A stretch of DNA of 64,000 nt from NCBI GenBank assembly GCA_902826695.1, contig CADEFU010000005.1:246218-310217 (forward strand). Direction: 5' to 3'. The notes under the pieces were generated by a model. That model was not told where the DNA came from. It was given only the letters and a program-made list of their open reading frames with translations, and did not search any database. Below, piece by piece: positions 10,873-19,749 of this stretch. The position numbers were made by a program, and so were the translations under genes. This DNA comes from an uncultured Alphaproteobacteria bacterium (GTDB lineage: Bacteria > Pseudomonadota > Alphaproteobacteria > Micropepsales > Micropepsaceae). Within the stretch, counting starts at the first letter, position 1, and every line of letters starts with the position of its first letter.

Positions 10873-12930
10873 TTAAGCGGCTTCCGCCTGAGCCCGAGTA
10901 GCAATTGCGTGCTCTGCGAGCTTTCCGGTCAGTTCCGACAAGTGATCGAACTTGTAGGTAAACGTCGCAGCACCCTGCGTCGCCGACCGGAGTTCGATGA
11001 TGAAGGTTTGCAACTCGGACTCCGGGATATGCGCCTGCACCGTATCCCAGCCCGGCCACCCTGCCCGCCCATCATAGCCAAGCAGCTGCCCGCGCTTGCC
11101 CGTGATGATTTGATTGATGCGCGATGTATGCTCGGCCGGCGTATGCGCCTCGACCGCCATGATCGGCTCGAGCAGCACCGGTGAACAATTCGTCATGCCT
11201 TCCGACATGCCTATCTTCGCCGCCATCTGGAATGCCGCATCGCTTGAGTCCACCGAGTGAAAGCTGCCATCGGTCAGCGACACCGACACATCCACGACCG
11301 GGAACCCCAACGGCCCCTTGTGAAGATAGTCGCGGATCCCCTTCTCGACCGAAGGAATGAACTGCCGCGGCACCACGCCGCCCGTGATCTCATCGACAAA
11401 CTCAAACCCGCCGCCGCGCGGAAGCGGCTTGATCTGCAGCACGACGTCGCCGAACTGCCCGTGCCCGCCCGATTGCTTCTTGTGTCGACCGCGTTGCTCG
11501 GTCGACTTACGAATCGTCTCGCGATAGCCGACATGCGGCGTGTACGAGGCAAGTTTCAGCCCGAACTTCCGTTCGGTCTTGGCAAGAGCCGTGCGCAAAT
11601 GCACCTCGCCCTGGCCGAGCAGAACGGCTTCGTGCGTTTCGGCCACATGCTCGAAGACGATCCCCGGATCTTCCTCGCGCAACTTCGCGATCGCGCCCGA
11701 AAGCTTCACGTCATCGCTTCGGCTCGCCGCTTTGATCGCAAGCTTGTAGACGAGCGGCAGGGTCTCGCCGCGCTTCAACGCTTTGACGGCCTTCGGTGCC
11801 GCAAGCGTGTCGCCCGTTTGCGACCTCTCGAGTCGCCCGATTGCCACAAGGTCACCCGCACCAGCGGCCGGAACTTTGGTCGCCTTGTCGCCCTGCATCG
11901 AGAACAAGCCGGACGCACGCTCTTCACCGCCGTCGCTCCGCGTCAGCGTCACGCCATCCTTCAGCACGCCCCGGAACACACGCGCGAGCGAGAGCTTGCC
12001 GCCGGCCCCGTGAAACGTCTTCACAATCTGCAGCACAGGATCGTCGCTGCCATTGCTTTCCAACCCTTGACGCGCTGCCGCTTTGGCCACGTCCGGCACC
12101 TCATGCCGAAGCGCTTTCAACAACCGCCGGACCCCGTTGTCACCCTCAGCCGAGCCAAGCATCACCGGCACGATCAACCCATCCTGCAACTCCTTCGCCA
12201 AATCCGCGAACACCTCATCCCGCGGCGGTTCGACGTCTGAGAGCAGTTCCTCCATCAAGTGATCGTCGTAGTCGGCAAGCTTCTCCAACATCTGATAGCG
12301 CGCCTCATGCTCGCGATCCTTCATGTCCGAAGGTATGGCGACCACTTCAGACGCCGCATGCTCGCGATAAATGAACGCCCGCTCGAGTGCTAGATCGACG
12401 AACCCGGTGACAATCCCATCCTTCCAAATCGGCACCTGCCGCAACACAAGCGCACGCGCCGATGCCGGCTGCAGCGCCTTCAGCAGATCGCGCACCTGGC
12501 CCTGCGCTTTGTCGATCTTGTTGATGAAGAGGTAGTGCGGGATCTGAAGATCAGAAAGCCGCTTCAAGAGCGGCTGTAGCAGGGCGGCTTTGGACGGATC
12601 AGGCTCGGCGACCACGATCGCCGCATCGACCCCCGCCAAAGCGTTCATCGTCTCCTGCTGAAACTCGATCGACCCAGGACAGTCGAGAAACGTGAAGTGA
12701 TCGCCGAGATAGGTCGTCGTAGCGGAGATCACCTCGACGCTCATCATGCGGTCGCGCGCTTCGGGCGACGGATCGCTAACGGTGTTCTTCTGCGCCTGGC
12801 TACCCTTGCGCGTCACCGCACCGGTCGCCCACAGCATGCTTTCAAGCAGCGTCGTCTTCCCGCCGCCCTGAGGTCCGACCAGAGCCACGCAACGTGGCCC
12901 ATGTCCTCCCTTTCCTGGTCTGTCTGCCAT
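10873..12930 (-). CDS. Elongation factor G-like GTPase with altered catalytic motif
   Basis: The 685-residue protein has the EF-G layout: GTPase domain, domain II, and domains III-V (GYRETIRKSTEQRGRHKKQSG at the domain IV entry, then MEVEAHTP-like EAHTPAEH). The P-loop is GPQGGGKTT (19-27), G3 is DCPGS (83-87) and G4 is NKID (137-140). Canonical EF-G has DTPGH; here the catalytic His is Ser87. It therefore belongs to the EF-G-like paralog group, not the housekeeping fusA, and no ribosomal genes flank it. The start at 12930 has GGGAG ten bases upstream. Role in translation is unproven. Confidence 0.88.
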   Translation of the reverse strand: MADRPGKGGHGPRCVALVGPQGGGKTTLLESMLWATGAVTRKGSQAQKNTVSDPSPEARDRMMSVEVISATTTYLGDHFTFLDCPGSIEFQQETMNALAGVDAAIVVAEPDPSKAALLQPLLKRLSDLQIPHYLFINKIDKAQGQVRDLLKALQPASARALVLRQVPIWKDGIVTGFVDLALERAFIYREHAASEVVAIPSDMKDREHEARYQMLEKLADYDDHLMEELLSDVEPPRDEVFADLAKELQDGLIVPVMLGSAEGDNGVRRLLKALRHEVPDVAKAAARQGLESNGSDDPVLQIVKTFHGAGGKLSLARVFRGVLKDGVTLTRSDGGEERASGLFSMQGDKATKVPAAGAGDLVAIGRLERSQTGDTLAAPKAVKALKRGETLPLVYKLAIKAASRSDDVKLSGAIAKLREEDPGIVFEHVAETHEAVLLGQGEVHLRTALAKTERKFGLKLASYTPHVGYRETIRKSTEQRGRHKKQSGGHGQFGDVVLQIKPLPRGGGFEFVDEITGGVVPRQFIPSVEKGIRDYLHKGPLGFPVVDVSVSLTDGSFHSVDSSDAAFQMAAKIGMSEGMTNCSPVLLEPIMAVEAHTPAEHTSRINQIITGKRGQLLGYDGRAGWPGWDTVQAHIPESELQTFIIELRSATQGAATFTYKFDHLSELTGKLAEHAIATRAQAEAA

Positions 12931-13121
12931 TGAGGTCGCTCCCATGAAGCCCGGGGGGCGCAAACCACAAAAAGCCACGCCCAACTGTTCCACCGGGCGC
13001 CGCTATGGTCACTACCAATCGAGGAGGAGCGCAAGAGGAAAAGCGCTTAACGAACGCTGGCGCTGTGGTTGGACAAACCACAACTCATGCTGCACCTGCG
13101 CTGTCGAACGTTGACTCTAAA

Positions 13122-13565
13122 TTACTGCTGCGTCTTGTCGATCCGCGTGTGAATAGCGGGAATTTCCATGACCGCTGCCGAGCCGTACCACCCATAAATC
13201 TCATAAGCGAATATGCCTGCCGCCACCGCCGGATCGGTCTTGAGCAGCGCCACGGCGTCGTCACGCTTTGCAATGTTGAAAACGAAGATCCCTCTATAGC
13301 TCTGCGCATTCGTCGCCAGCGGCCCCGCAACGATCAGCTTCCCCTCCGCCGTCAGCCGCTTGATATTCGCCATATGGCCCTGGAAAAGCCTCTCCTGCTC
13401 ACCCTTCGGGAGGTCCCCCGTCGGCCCCGTCTTCAGAATGACGAGCGTGTACATGCGCATGCCGCGCTCGTCCGCCCCAAGCCGATCCGCGAGCGCCGCA
13501 TCGTAACCGGCCGCGACCGCGATCGGCGCAGCGGCCAACGCCGCCGCCAACAAAACCCAACGCAT
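13122..13565 (-). CDS. YciI-like protein with signal peptide
   Basis: The 147-residue protein begins with a signal peptide (MRWVLLAAALAAAPIAVAAG) and continues with a YciI-type domain (YTLVILKTGPTGDLP, LFQGHMANIKRLTAEGKLIVAGPL, ALLKTDPAV). YciI domains are ferredoxin-like folds whose enzymatic role is unclear; export is uncommon for the family. The ATG overlaps the stop of the SRPBCC gene (TAATG), making it the third gene of an ArsR-led operon. A much longer upstream reading frame exists but lies wholly inside the neighbour and was rejected. Confidence 0.85.
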   Translation of the reverse strand: MRWVLLAAALAAAPIAVAAGYDAALADRLGADERGMRMYTLVILKTGPTGDLPKGEQERLFQGHMANIKRLTAEGKLIVAGPLATNAQSYRGIFVFNIAKRDDAVALLKTDPAVAAGIFAYEIYGWYGSAAVMEIPAIHTRIDKTQQ

Positions 13566-14083
13566 TAGCCCTTCTCCTTCAGTTCCGGAATGTTTTCGCG
13601 CAGCGTCGCCTTCGGTGCCATGAACATCATGGCTTGCATCAGCCCGTTCTTGATCCGCGTGCCCAGGGGCACATTGCCCGTCTCGACCACCGACTTGATG
13701 TTGCCGAGAATGCCGACCCAACTCGTCTTGACCGAATCCGCCGTCTTCTTCTGATCGACGAACTGCGAATGCACCACGGTCACCCGCGTCGACCCTGCTG
13801 TCTCTTCCAGAGTCCATTCAACGAGCGTCGGCGTCTCGCCGAGCCCTACAAAGCTGAACGTGTGCACGAACCGGCGCGGCGGCACGCACTCCTTCACTTC
13901 GCCCAAGATGAACACACGTTTCCCGTCTTCGCTGCGATAGAGCAACCGCGAACCGGGCTTGAAGTCGGTTTCAAGCACCGTGTTGAACATCGGCTTCTGC
14001 ACGTGTTTGAGCTTTGTAATCTCCGTCCAAACCTCCGCGATCGGCGCTTTAATCTCGATCGTGTGAACTTGCCGTTCTTCCAT
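13565..14083 (-). CDS. SRPBCC (AHSA1-like) domain protein
   Basis: The 172-residue protein starts with VHTIEIKAPIAEVWTEITK, the usual first strand of the START/AHSA1-like ligand-binding fold, and later has PRRFVHTFSF and VEWTLEETAGSTRVTVVHSQF. These proteins bind hydrophobic ligands; the ligand here is unknown. It follows the ArsR gene by 9 bases and overlaps the YciI-like gene. ArsR plus SRPBCC pairs are common, with the regulator controlling the pair. Confidence 0.88.
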   Translation of the reverse strand: MEERQVHTIEIKAPIAEVWTEITKLKHVQKPMFNTVLETDFKPGSRLLYRSEDGKRVFILGEVKECVPPRRFVHTFSFVGLGETPTLVEWTLEETAGSTRVTVVHSQFVDQKKTADSVKTSWVGILGNIKSVVETGNVPLGTRIKNGLMQAMMFMAPKATLRENIPELKEKG

Positions 14084-14092
14084 GTCGCTTCC

Positions 14093-14446
14093 TCAAGCCT
14101 TTCTGTTCTTCTTAGACCGCGTGTCCTGCTTCGCCTCGACCGACCGTTTCAGGCCGACGAGCGCGGAGGCCCAATCACCCTGATACTTTCCCACCCAGCG
14201 CTCGTAGATCTGCTGAATGGGCACGGGGTTCAGATGATTGATCCGCGCCCGCCCCTCCGCGAGGACGGTCACAAGTCCCGCGGCACGCAGAAGATTCAAA
14301 TGCTGCATCACCAAGAACCTGTTCTCGCCCAACGCATCGGCGAGTTCCCCGGTCGTACGGGGCCGCGCACGCAGCACATCCAAAATGCGCCGCCTGTGCG
14401 GATTGGCGAGAGCCCGCCAAACATCGTCGAGATCATCATGTGACAT
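14093..14446 (-). CDS. ArsR family winged-helix regulator
   Basis: The 117-residue protein has the ArsR winged helix (VWRALANPHRRRILDVLR, then TTGELADALGENRFLVMQHLNLLRAAGLV). The usual metal-binding Cys motif ELCVCDL is absent, so it likely senses something other than a soft metal or acts through protein partners. The ATG at 14446 is chosen over a TTG two codons upstream. An inverted repeat five bases upstream looks like its operator, so autoregulation of the ArsR-SRPBCC-YciI operon is likely. Confidence 0.92.
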   Translation of the reverse strand: MSHDDLDDVWRALANPHRRRILDVLRARPRTTGELADALGENRFLVMQHLNLLRAAGLVTVLAEGRARINHLNPVPIQQIYERWVGKYQGDWASALVGLKRSVEAKQDTRSKKNRKA

Positions 14447-14450
14447 TTTC

Positions 14451-14476
14451 AATACGTAATATATCCATTACATATT
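14451..14476 (-). promoter_or_regulatory. Inverted-repeat operator of the ArsR operon
   Basis: AATACGTAAT (14451-14460) and ATTACATATT (14467-14476) form a near-perfect 10-bp inverted repeat (9 of 10 pairs) around a 6-base centre. It lies directly upstream of the ArsR start and includes AT-rich -10-like sequence, so bound repressor would block the promoter. Confidence 0.7.
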
Positions 14477-14492
14477 GCATCGTCAAGCACCA

Positions 14493-14528
14493 AAGAAAAT
14501 CGGCGGCCGCCAGGGGGCGACCGCCGAT
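14493..14528 (-). terminator. Rho-independent terminator after the M16 peptidase
   Basis: On the minus strand an 8-bp stem ATCGGCGG/CCGCCGAT (14521-14528 with 14499-14506) is followed by TTTTCTTTG. It lies about 35 bases after the peptidase stop codon and separates it from the ArsR operon. Confidence 0.75.
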
Positions 14529-14543
14529 ACAATCAGTCCGATT

Positions 14544-14554
14544 GGGGGGGGGGG
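14544..14554. repeat. Homopolymer of 11 G
   Basis: Eleven consecutive G residues lie between the stop codon of the M16 peptidase and its terminator. The position is untranslated, so length changes would not alter the protein. Such tracts are also prone to sequencing error. Confidence 0.9.
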
Positions 14555-14562
14555 CGAGAGCC

Positions 14563-17415
14563 CTACTTGCCCATCGCTGGCGCCGGCACGACTTCGACCG
14601 GCATACCAAGGCTTTCAAGCTGAGACTTCACCACCGAAGCATCGCCGACCACCACCCACGTGATCTTGTCCGCGCTAAGCTTCGCCCGGCCCGCCGCGTC
14701 GATGTCGGAGGCCTTCATCGCCGCATACTTCGCGGGCAGCTGCTCGAAATAATCGTCGGGGCGGTTGAAGTTCAAGATCGTGTTGATCCCGCCGAAGATC
14801 GCGCCGCCGGTCTCAAAGCTTCCCGGCAACCGGCGCGTATTGCCGTTGACCGTGCGCACCAACTCTTCCTCTGTTGTACCCTTCGGCCCGAGATAGGCGG
14901 TCAGATCGTTGATCAACTCCTTCATCGAGTCGCCCGTACGGTCGCTTTGCACCGGCGCAGTGATGATGAACGGCACGTTCTCGATATTCACATTGAGACC
15001 GCTCCGCACGCCATACGACCAACCCTTTGTCTCGCGCAGGTTCATGTTTATGCGCGCAAGGAAGTTGCCGCCGTAAACTTCGTTCGCGGCCTGCAGCGCG
15101 ACCAGATCGTCGCCACCCTTCGCATCCAACACGAGCCCGCCAAGAATTACCGATTGCGGCGACTTGGGTCGGTCAACGAGGACGATGCGTTTCTTTGCCT
15201 TCGGCACCGCAACGTCGAACGACTTCTTACCGGCGCCGCCCGGCGACCCCGTCCAGTTGCCAAAAGACTTCTCGAGCAACGCCGACACGTCGGCAAGCGA
15301 AGTGTCGCCGACAACCACAATGCGCGCCGTCTCAGGACGGAACCACGCCTGATGGAGCTTGCTCAGATCGTCGCGCGAAACCTTCGCAACGACGGCCGGA
15401 TCGCCAAGCCCGCTCGGCGGCACGCCGTACGGATGCTTTTCGCCGTAAAGCAGCGGCATCAACACCCGCGAGCCGATCGTGTTCGGATTGTTGAACTCGG
15501 CCGCGATGCGCGACATCTGCTGCCCGCGCAACCGATCGACTTCACCAGCTTCAAACGCTGGATTGCGCACGATGTCGGCTAGCAGGTCGATCGACGGCGC
15601 CAGGTTCGGCGTCAGCGCGGACAACGTCACCGCCGTCCGGTCGAGCGAAGCCGCGGTCTGAATGCCCGAGCCAAGCCGTTCGTTCTCCTCCGCGATCTGA
15701 ATGCTGCTCCGGCTGGTCGTACCCTCCGGCATCAGACTCAGCATCAGGGATTGCGTGCCCAACGCAGACTTGGGATCGGCCGCATAACCCGCATCGAAAC
15801 TGACCGAGATGATCACGTTCGGCACGGCGCTGCGCTTGGCGAAGATCACCGGGATGCCGTTCGAGAGCTTGCCGCGCTCGATCGACGGGAAGTCGAGTGG
15901 CGCAAGCGAACCCACGTCCGGCAACTTCGAGCGATCGATCGCCGATGTCATGCCCATCGGCGCCTCAGACGTAGCATCGAAATAGCAAGCCGGCCCTTTG
16001 CCAGCCCCAGTAGACGCACAAGCCGACCGCCAGCCGCCGAGCTTACCACCGTCGAGCGTACGCTCGCCCGGCTTCACGGTCAGCGAATAGACCGGCCGCG
16101 ACAACCACTTGTTCGCCGCCTTCTGCACGCTCGATGGCGTCACCGCACCGAGCGCCGCCAAGCGCTTCTTGTAGTAGTTGGAGTCATTCGAGAACAGCTC
16201 GCCCTGCGCCAGCGCGACGGCCTTGCCGCCAAAGCCGCCGACGGCCTCCATGCCGCGCACGCGCCCGGCAATTGTCGAGACAAGCGAACGATTGACTTCA
16301 TCCGCCGTCGGACCATCGCGCAGGAACTCAGCGATGACCTCATTCAAACGCTTCGCAACCAGCGCCGTGTCCGTGCCCGGCTTCACATCGGCCGTCACCT
16401 CGAACACGCTCGCGTGCTGGAACTCCAGGAAGGACGATGTCACGGCGACCGCGATCTTCTCCTTGCGAACCAGCGCGTTGTCGAGCCGGGAGCTCGCAAG
16501 CCCGCCCAGCACCGACGCCGCAACGCTGAGCGAGGGCGCTTCCTTGTCGTTCAAGCCAGGCGCCGTCCAATTCAGATGAATGCGCGTGTTTGCGACGCGA
16601 TCCGTCATCTCGTCGAACTTCGCAGCTTTCAGCGTCGTCACCGGCGCGTTCACCGGCTTCGTCGCGGGACCGCGTGCAATGTCGCCGAAATACTTCTCGA
16701 CCAGCACCTTCGCCGTCGCCGTATCGATGTCGCCCGCAAGCACGAGCACCGCGTTGTTCGGCCCGTAATTGTCGCGGAACCACTGCTTCACGTCGTCAAG
16801 GCTCGCCGCATCGAGGTCTGCCATCGAACCGATCGTCGAGTGATGGTAGGGATGCCCCTGCGGGAACAAATTCTCAAACTGTAAATACTCGACCAACCCG
16901 TAGGGCTGATTGTCGCCCTGCCGCTTTTCGTTCTGCACCACGCCGCGCTGGTTATCGAGCTTCTCTTGCGTCACCGCGCCAAGCAGATGTCCCATGCGGT
17001 CGCTCTCGAGGAACAGCGCACGCTCCAAAGCGCCCGTCGGCACGTTCTGGAAATAGTTCGTCCGGTCGAGCCACGTCGTCCCGTTGAAGTCAGTCGCGCC
17101 CACTTGCTGCAGGGGCTCGAAGTAATCGCCCGGCGCATTCTCCGACCCGTTGAACATCAGATGCTCGAAAAGGTGCGCAAACCCCGTCTTGCCCTTCGGC
17201 TCATGCTTCGACCCGACCGCGTACCAGATCGACACCGCCACGACAGGCGCCTTGCGGTCCGTATGCACGATCACGCGCAAGCCATTCTTGAGCGTGAACT
17301 TCTCATGCGGAATGTCGACCAACTTCGCGAGTTCGCTCGCAGGTGCCGGCGCGGCCACAGCAACAACCGGCGCCGCAATGAAAAGCGCCAGTGACGCAAC
17401 AACAGTTCTAAGCAT
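14563..17415 (-). CDS. M16 family (insulinase/pitrilysin) zinc metallopeptidase, exported
   Basis: The 950-residue protein starts with a signal peptide (MLRTVVASLALFIAAPVVAV) and carries the inverted zinc motif HLFEH (H81, E84, H85) with the downstream Glu in the VVQNEKRQ region. It contains two M16 halves, the second starting near residue 500 and lacking the zinc motif, as is usual for the fused form. The second half keeps SYGVRSGLN, the R/Y motif that completes the active site. It probably degrades peptides in the periplasm. Single gene with its own terminator, divergent from the KAS III gene. Confidence 0.93.
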   Translation of the reverse strand: MLRTVVASLALFIAAPVVAVAAPAPASELAKLVDIPHEKFTLKNGLRVIVHTDRKAPVVAVSIWYAVGSKHEPKGKTGFAHLFEHLMFNGSENAPGDYFEPLQQVGATDFNGTTWLDRTNYFQNVPTGALERALFLESDRMGHLLGAVTQEKLDNQRGVVQNEKRQGDNQPYGLVEYLQFENLFPQGHPYHHSTIGSMADLDAASLDDVKQWFRDNYGPNNAVLVLAGDIDTATAKVLVEKYFGDIARGPATKPVNAPVTTLKAAKFDEMTDRVANTRIHLNWTAPGLNDKEAPSLSVAASVLGGLASSRLDNALVRKEKIAVAVTSSFLEFQHASVFEVTADVKPGTDTALVAKRLNEVIAEFLRDGPTADEVNRSLVSTIAGRVRGMEAVGGFGGKAVALAQGELFSNDSNYYKKRLAALGAVTPSSVQKAANKWLSRPVYSLTVKPGERTLDGGKLGGWRSACASTGAGKGPACYFDATSEAPMGMTSAIDRSKLPDVGSLAPLDFPSIERGKLSNGIPVIFAKRSAVPNVIISVSFDAGYAADPKSALGTQSLMLSLMPEGTTSRSSIQIAEENERLGSGIQTAASLDRTAVTLSALTPNLAPSIDLLADIVRNPAFEAGEVDRLRGQQMSRIAAEFNNPNTIGSRVLMPLLYGEKHPYGVPPSGLGDPAVVAKVSRDDLSKLHQAWFRPETARIVVVGDTSLADVSALLEKSFGNWTGSPGGAGKKSFDVAVPKAKKRIVLVDRPKSPQSVILGGLVLDAKGGDDLVALQAANEVYGGNFLARINMNLRETKGWSYGVRSGLNVNIENVPFIITAPVQSDRTGDSMKELINDLTAYLGPKGTTEEELVRTVNGNTRRLPGSFETGGAIFGGINTILNFNRPDDYFEQLPAKYAAMKASDIDAAGRAKLSADKITWVVVGDASVVKSQLESLGMPVEVVPAPAMGK

Positions 17416-17596
17416 GGGTTCTCCCAACCAACCTTGAATCGGCGGCGACCTTACAGCCTACCCCTACGGCCGAAATACACATTTCTGGGAGAACTCAACT
17501 CGCCCCACAGGCGAACCCACCCCCTGGGACACAGCCGGTTGTGTGCTACACTTGCCGCCGAAGCACACCGACTAACGATCACTCAAGGAAAATAGC

Positions 17597-18682
17597 ATGC
17601 CGAACGCCGGCATTACGGGCTGGGGAAAATGCCTGCCGCCCGCCGTCCTTTCGAACAACGACATCGCGACCTTTATGGATACGTCCGACGAGTGGATCAC
17701 CACCCGGACTGGCATCAAGGAACGCCGCATCGCCCATTGCTCGCTGACCGACATGGCCGAGGTCGCCGCGAAACGCGCGCTCGCCTGTGCTGGGATCGAA
17801 GGCAAAGATCTTGACCTCATCATTATGGGCACAACGACCCATGACGAGCAGTGCCCGAACCAAGCCTCTGGCGTGCAACGACGCATTCCCGGCGCAGAAG
17901 GCTGCGGCGCGATGGACGTGAACACGGCCTGCACCAGCTTCCTCTACGGCCTCTCGACAGCGACGGCGATGATCAAGACCGGCGCGATCAAGAACGCGCT
18001 CGTCATCGGCGGCGAACTGATCTCGCCGTTCATGGACTGGAACGACCGCAACGTTGCCGTCCTATTCGGCGACGGCTGCGCCGCTGTCGTCCTGCAAGCC
18101 ACTGACAATGACGAAGGCGTCCAGATGGAACGTCTGGGCTGCTACGGCGAGTCGCGCGGAATCCTGCAAATCCACGGGATGGGCGGGAACTACGTGCACG
18201 CCGACCGCCTCATCGGCGTGACCGAGTGGCAATTCGAGGGCCAAGAGATCTTCAAGAAAGCGGTCAGCGGCATGAGCATGGCGAGCGAAGACGTGCTTCG
18301 CCGCGCCGGCAAGACCGCTGCCGACGTCGACATCTGCGTGCCGCACCAGGCCAACCTGCGCATCATCGAATTCGTCGCAAAGAAAGCGGGAATTCCGATG
18401 GAAAAGGTCTACGTCAGCGTCGAGCGGTACGGCAACATGTCGGCCGCAACCGTACCCGTCGCGCTTTGCGAAGCGATCGAAGATGGCCGCGTCAAACCTG
18501 GCAGCCAACTTCTAATGCCGGCCTTCGGCGGCGGGCTCACATTCTGCGCCCACCTCGTCAAGTGGGGCAACCGCTCGACGCCGCTCGGCAAATCGGACGC
18601 CGAGCTCGCACCGCAAACGCGCAGCGCGCTTGAGATCGTTCAGCACTACCGCAAGGCCAAAGGCCACAAGGTGGCGTTCTAG
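17597..18682 (+). CDS. Beta-ketoacyl-ACP synthase III-like enzyme
   Basis: The 361-residue thiolase-fold protein has the KAS III triad: C112 (NTACTSFLYG), H250 (VPHQANLRI) and N280 (ERYGNMSAATVP). The N terminus ITGWGKCLPP and TSDEWITTRTGIKERR are FabH hallmarks. It is about 40 residues longer than typical FabH, with an extended stretch before the His. It is not beside plsX or other fatty-acid genes, so it may start a specialised chain rather than serve as housekeeping FabH. Its stop overlaps the stop of the convergent membrane-protein gene (CTAG). Confidence 0.88.
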   Translation: MPNAGITGWGKCLPPAVLSNNDIATFMDTSDEWITTRTGIKERRIAHCSLTDMAEVAAKRALACAGIEGKDLDLIIMGTTTHDEQCPNQASGVQRRIPGAEGCGAMDVNTACTSFLYGLSTATAMIKTGAIKNALVIGGELISPFMDWNDRNVAVLFGDGCAAVVLQATDNDEGVQMERLGCYGESRGILQIHGMGGNYVHADRLIGVTEWQFEGQEIFKKAVSGMSMASEDVLRRAGKTAADVDICVPHQANLRIIEFVAKKAGIPMEKVYVSVERYGNMSAATVPVALCEAIEDGRVKPGSQLLMPAFGGGLTFCAHLVKWGNRSTPLGKSDAELAPQTRSALEIVQHYRKAKGHKVAF

Positions 18683-19146
18683 GCCCCGGGTTCGTCGGGT
18701 AGCGACCACGCCAACCACAGTGTCGGCAGTGCCATCGCCAGATTGAACACCGACAGCGCGAGCGCGGCCGTCAGAAGATATGCCCCGATTGCGCCCGGAT
18801 TCATGAACCCCATGCCCGCCGCAACGCCCAAGAACACACCCGGCCAATAGAGCCGCGCGTAGGCGCCGCCGCGATATGCAATCTCGCGCTCGTCGAGATC
18901 GCTGCTTCTCAGTTCGGTCATGCCGCGCACGCTGGCGTTCAGACTACCCATCACGATCACGAACGGCACCAGCATTCCAAGCAACACGAAGACGCTGTCC
19001 AGCGCCCACGTTAGGAGCGGTGTGGCGACAAGCAGCCCGGCGAAGATCAACACCAGACGCCGGCGCATCAAACGAGGCCGCGCCCAATCGAACTGCGGAT
19101 CGTTCATCGTGACGCGCAGCGGCTGTGTAAGAGGATTACCGGTCAT
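18679..19146 (-). CDS. Membrane protein with LDEREI motif (first of a related pair)
   Basis: The 155-residue protein has four probable membrane segments (about residues 28-45, 48-65, 95-115 and 122-142) and a cytoplasmic DLDEREIAYRGGAYARLYWP segment between the second and third. The neighbour at 19173 has the same topology and an almost identical LDEREIA element, so the two arose by duplication. The motif recalls DUF2178-like proteins that travel with XRE regulators. The start is not certain: ATG 19146 has AGGA spaced well, ATG 19167 is possible. Function unknown. Confidence 0.7.
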   Translation of the reverse strand: MTGNPLTQPLRVTMNDPQFDWARPRLMRRRLVLIFAGLLVATPLLTWALDSVFVLLGMLVPFVIVMGSLNASVRGMTELRSSDLDEREIAYRGGAYARLYWPGVFLGVAAGMGFMNPGAIGAYLLTAALALSVFNLAMALPTLWLAWSLPDEPGA

Positions 19147-19172
19147 GTCTCTGTCCTGTCGTGTCATGTGAT

Positions 19173-19634
19173 TCAATCGTCTGCCAGGCCGCGGTCGATC
19201 CACGCTAGGATCGTCGACGGCAACGTCCAACCGACAAGAAAGACGCCCCAAAGCAACGCGCTCACTTGCGAATAGCTGAACGAAGAAAGCTTGCCGAGAT
19301 CGACGAGAAAGCTGAGCACGATGAGGCTCAAGAACACCGCCGCGTTGAAGATGGTGTAGGCGAGGTGATAGGCGCGCAGCCTGACGGCAATCTCACGCTC
19401 GTCGAGCGTCTCGTCCGGCGCTTGCCCCCAGCGCCAATGGCGCGACATACGGCTAAGCATCCACACGCCCACCCATGCGGCAATGCCGGCGGTGACAGCC
19501 TGGATCGACGGTAGAACCTGGGCGTCGAACACGCCGCTGCTCACCATGACCGCAATCGCCGCGTAGGCGCCGTACACCAAAACCACCAGTGCCCGGCGTG
19601 ACCCACGTCCCATTTCTTTGCTCGCTGCCGTCAT
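19173..19634 (-). CDS. Membrane protein with LDEREI motif (second of a related pair)
   Basis: The 153-residue protein has about four membrane segments (residues 15-34, 42-60, 95-112 and 120-142) and the loop TLDEREIAVRLRAYHLAYTIF between the second and third. It begins four bases after the stop of a 36-codon gene and ends 26 bases before the related membrane-protein gene. No enzymatic motif is visible. An XRE regulator at the head of the operon suggests it is switched as a unit. Confidence 0.75.
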   Translation of the reverse strand: MTAASKEMGRGSRRALVVLVYGAYAAIAVMVSSGVFDAQVLPSIQAVTAGIAAWVGVWMLSRMSRHWRWGQAPDETLDEREIAVRLRAYHLAYTIFNAAVFLSLIVLSFLVDLGKLSSFSYSQVSALLWGVFLVGWTLPSTILAWIDRGLADD

Positions 19635-19638
19635 GGTC

Positions 19639-19749
19639 TCACACCATCAGCGAGCGGAACGCCGGCACACCAACAGTGTCGCCGGAAACGATCGCCATGA
19701 GCACCGTCAGGCACAACACGGCAATACCGAGAGTAAGGAACCTATCCAT
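19639..19749 (-). CDS. Small membrane protein of 36 residues
   Basis: The frame begins ATGGATAG, overlapping the stop of the XRE gene, and has a near-perfect ribosome binding site (AAAGGAGG, 5 bases spacing). It encodes one hydrophobic helix (FLTLGIAVLCLTVLMAIV) and a short tail ending RSLMV. The stop is four bases from the next start. Position, overlap and ribosome site make it a convincing translated gene despite its size. Function unknown; it may be a partner of the two adjacent membrane proteins. Confidence 0.7.
   Translation of the reverse strand: MDRFLTLGIAVLCLTVLMAIVSGDTVGVPAFRSLMV

Noticed and set aside
13566..13817. Upstream extension of the YciI-like gene to 231 residues
   Set aside because: The extra 84 residues lie inside the SRPBCC gene in another frame and precede a clear signal peptide.
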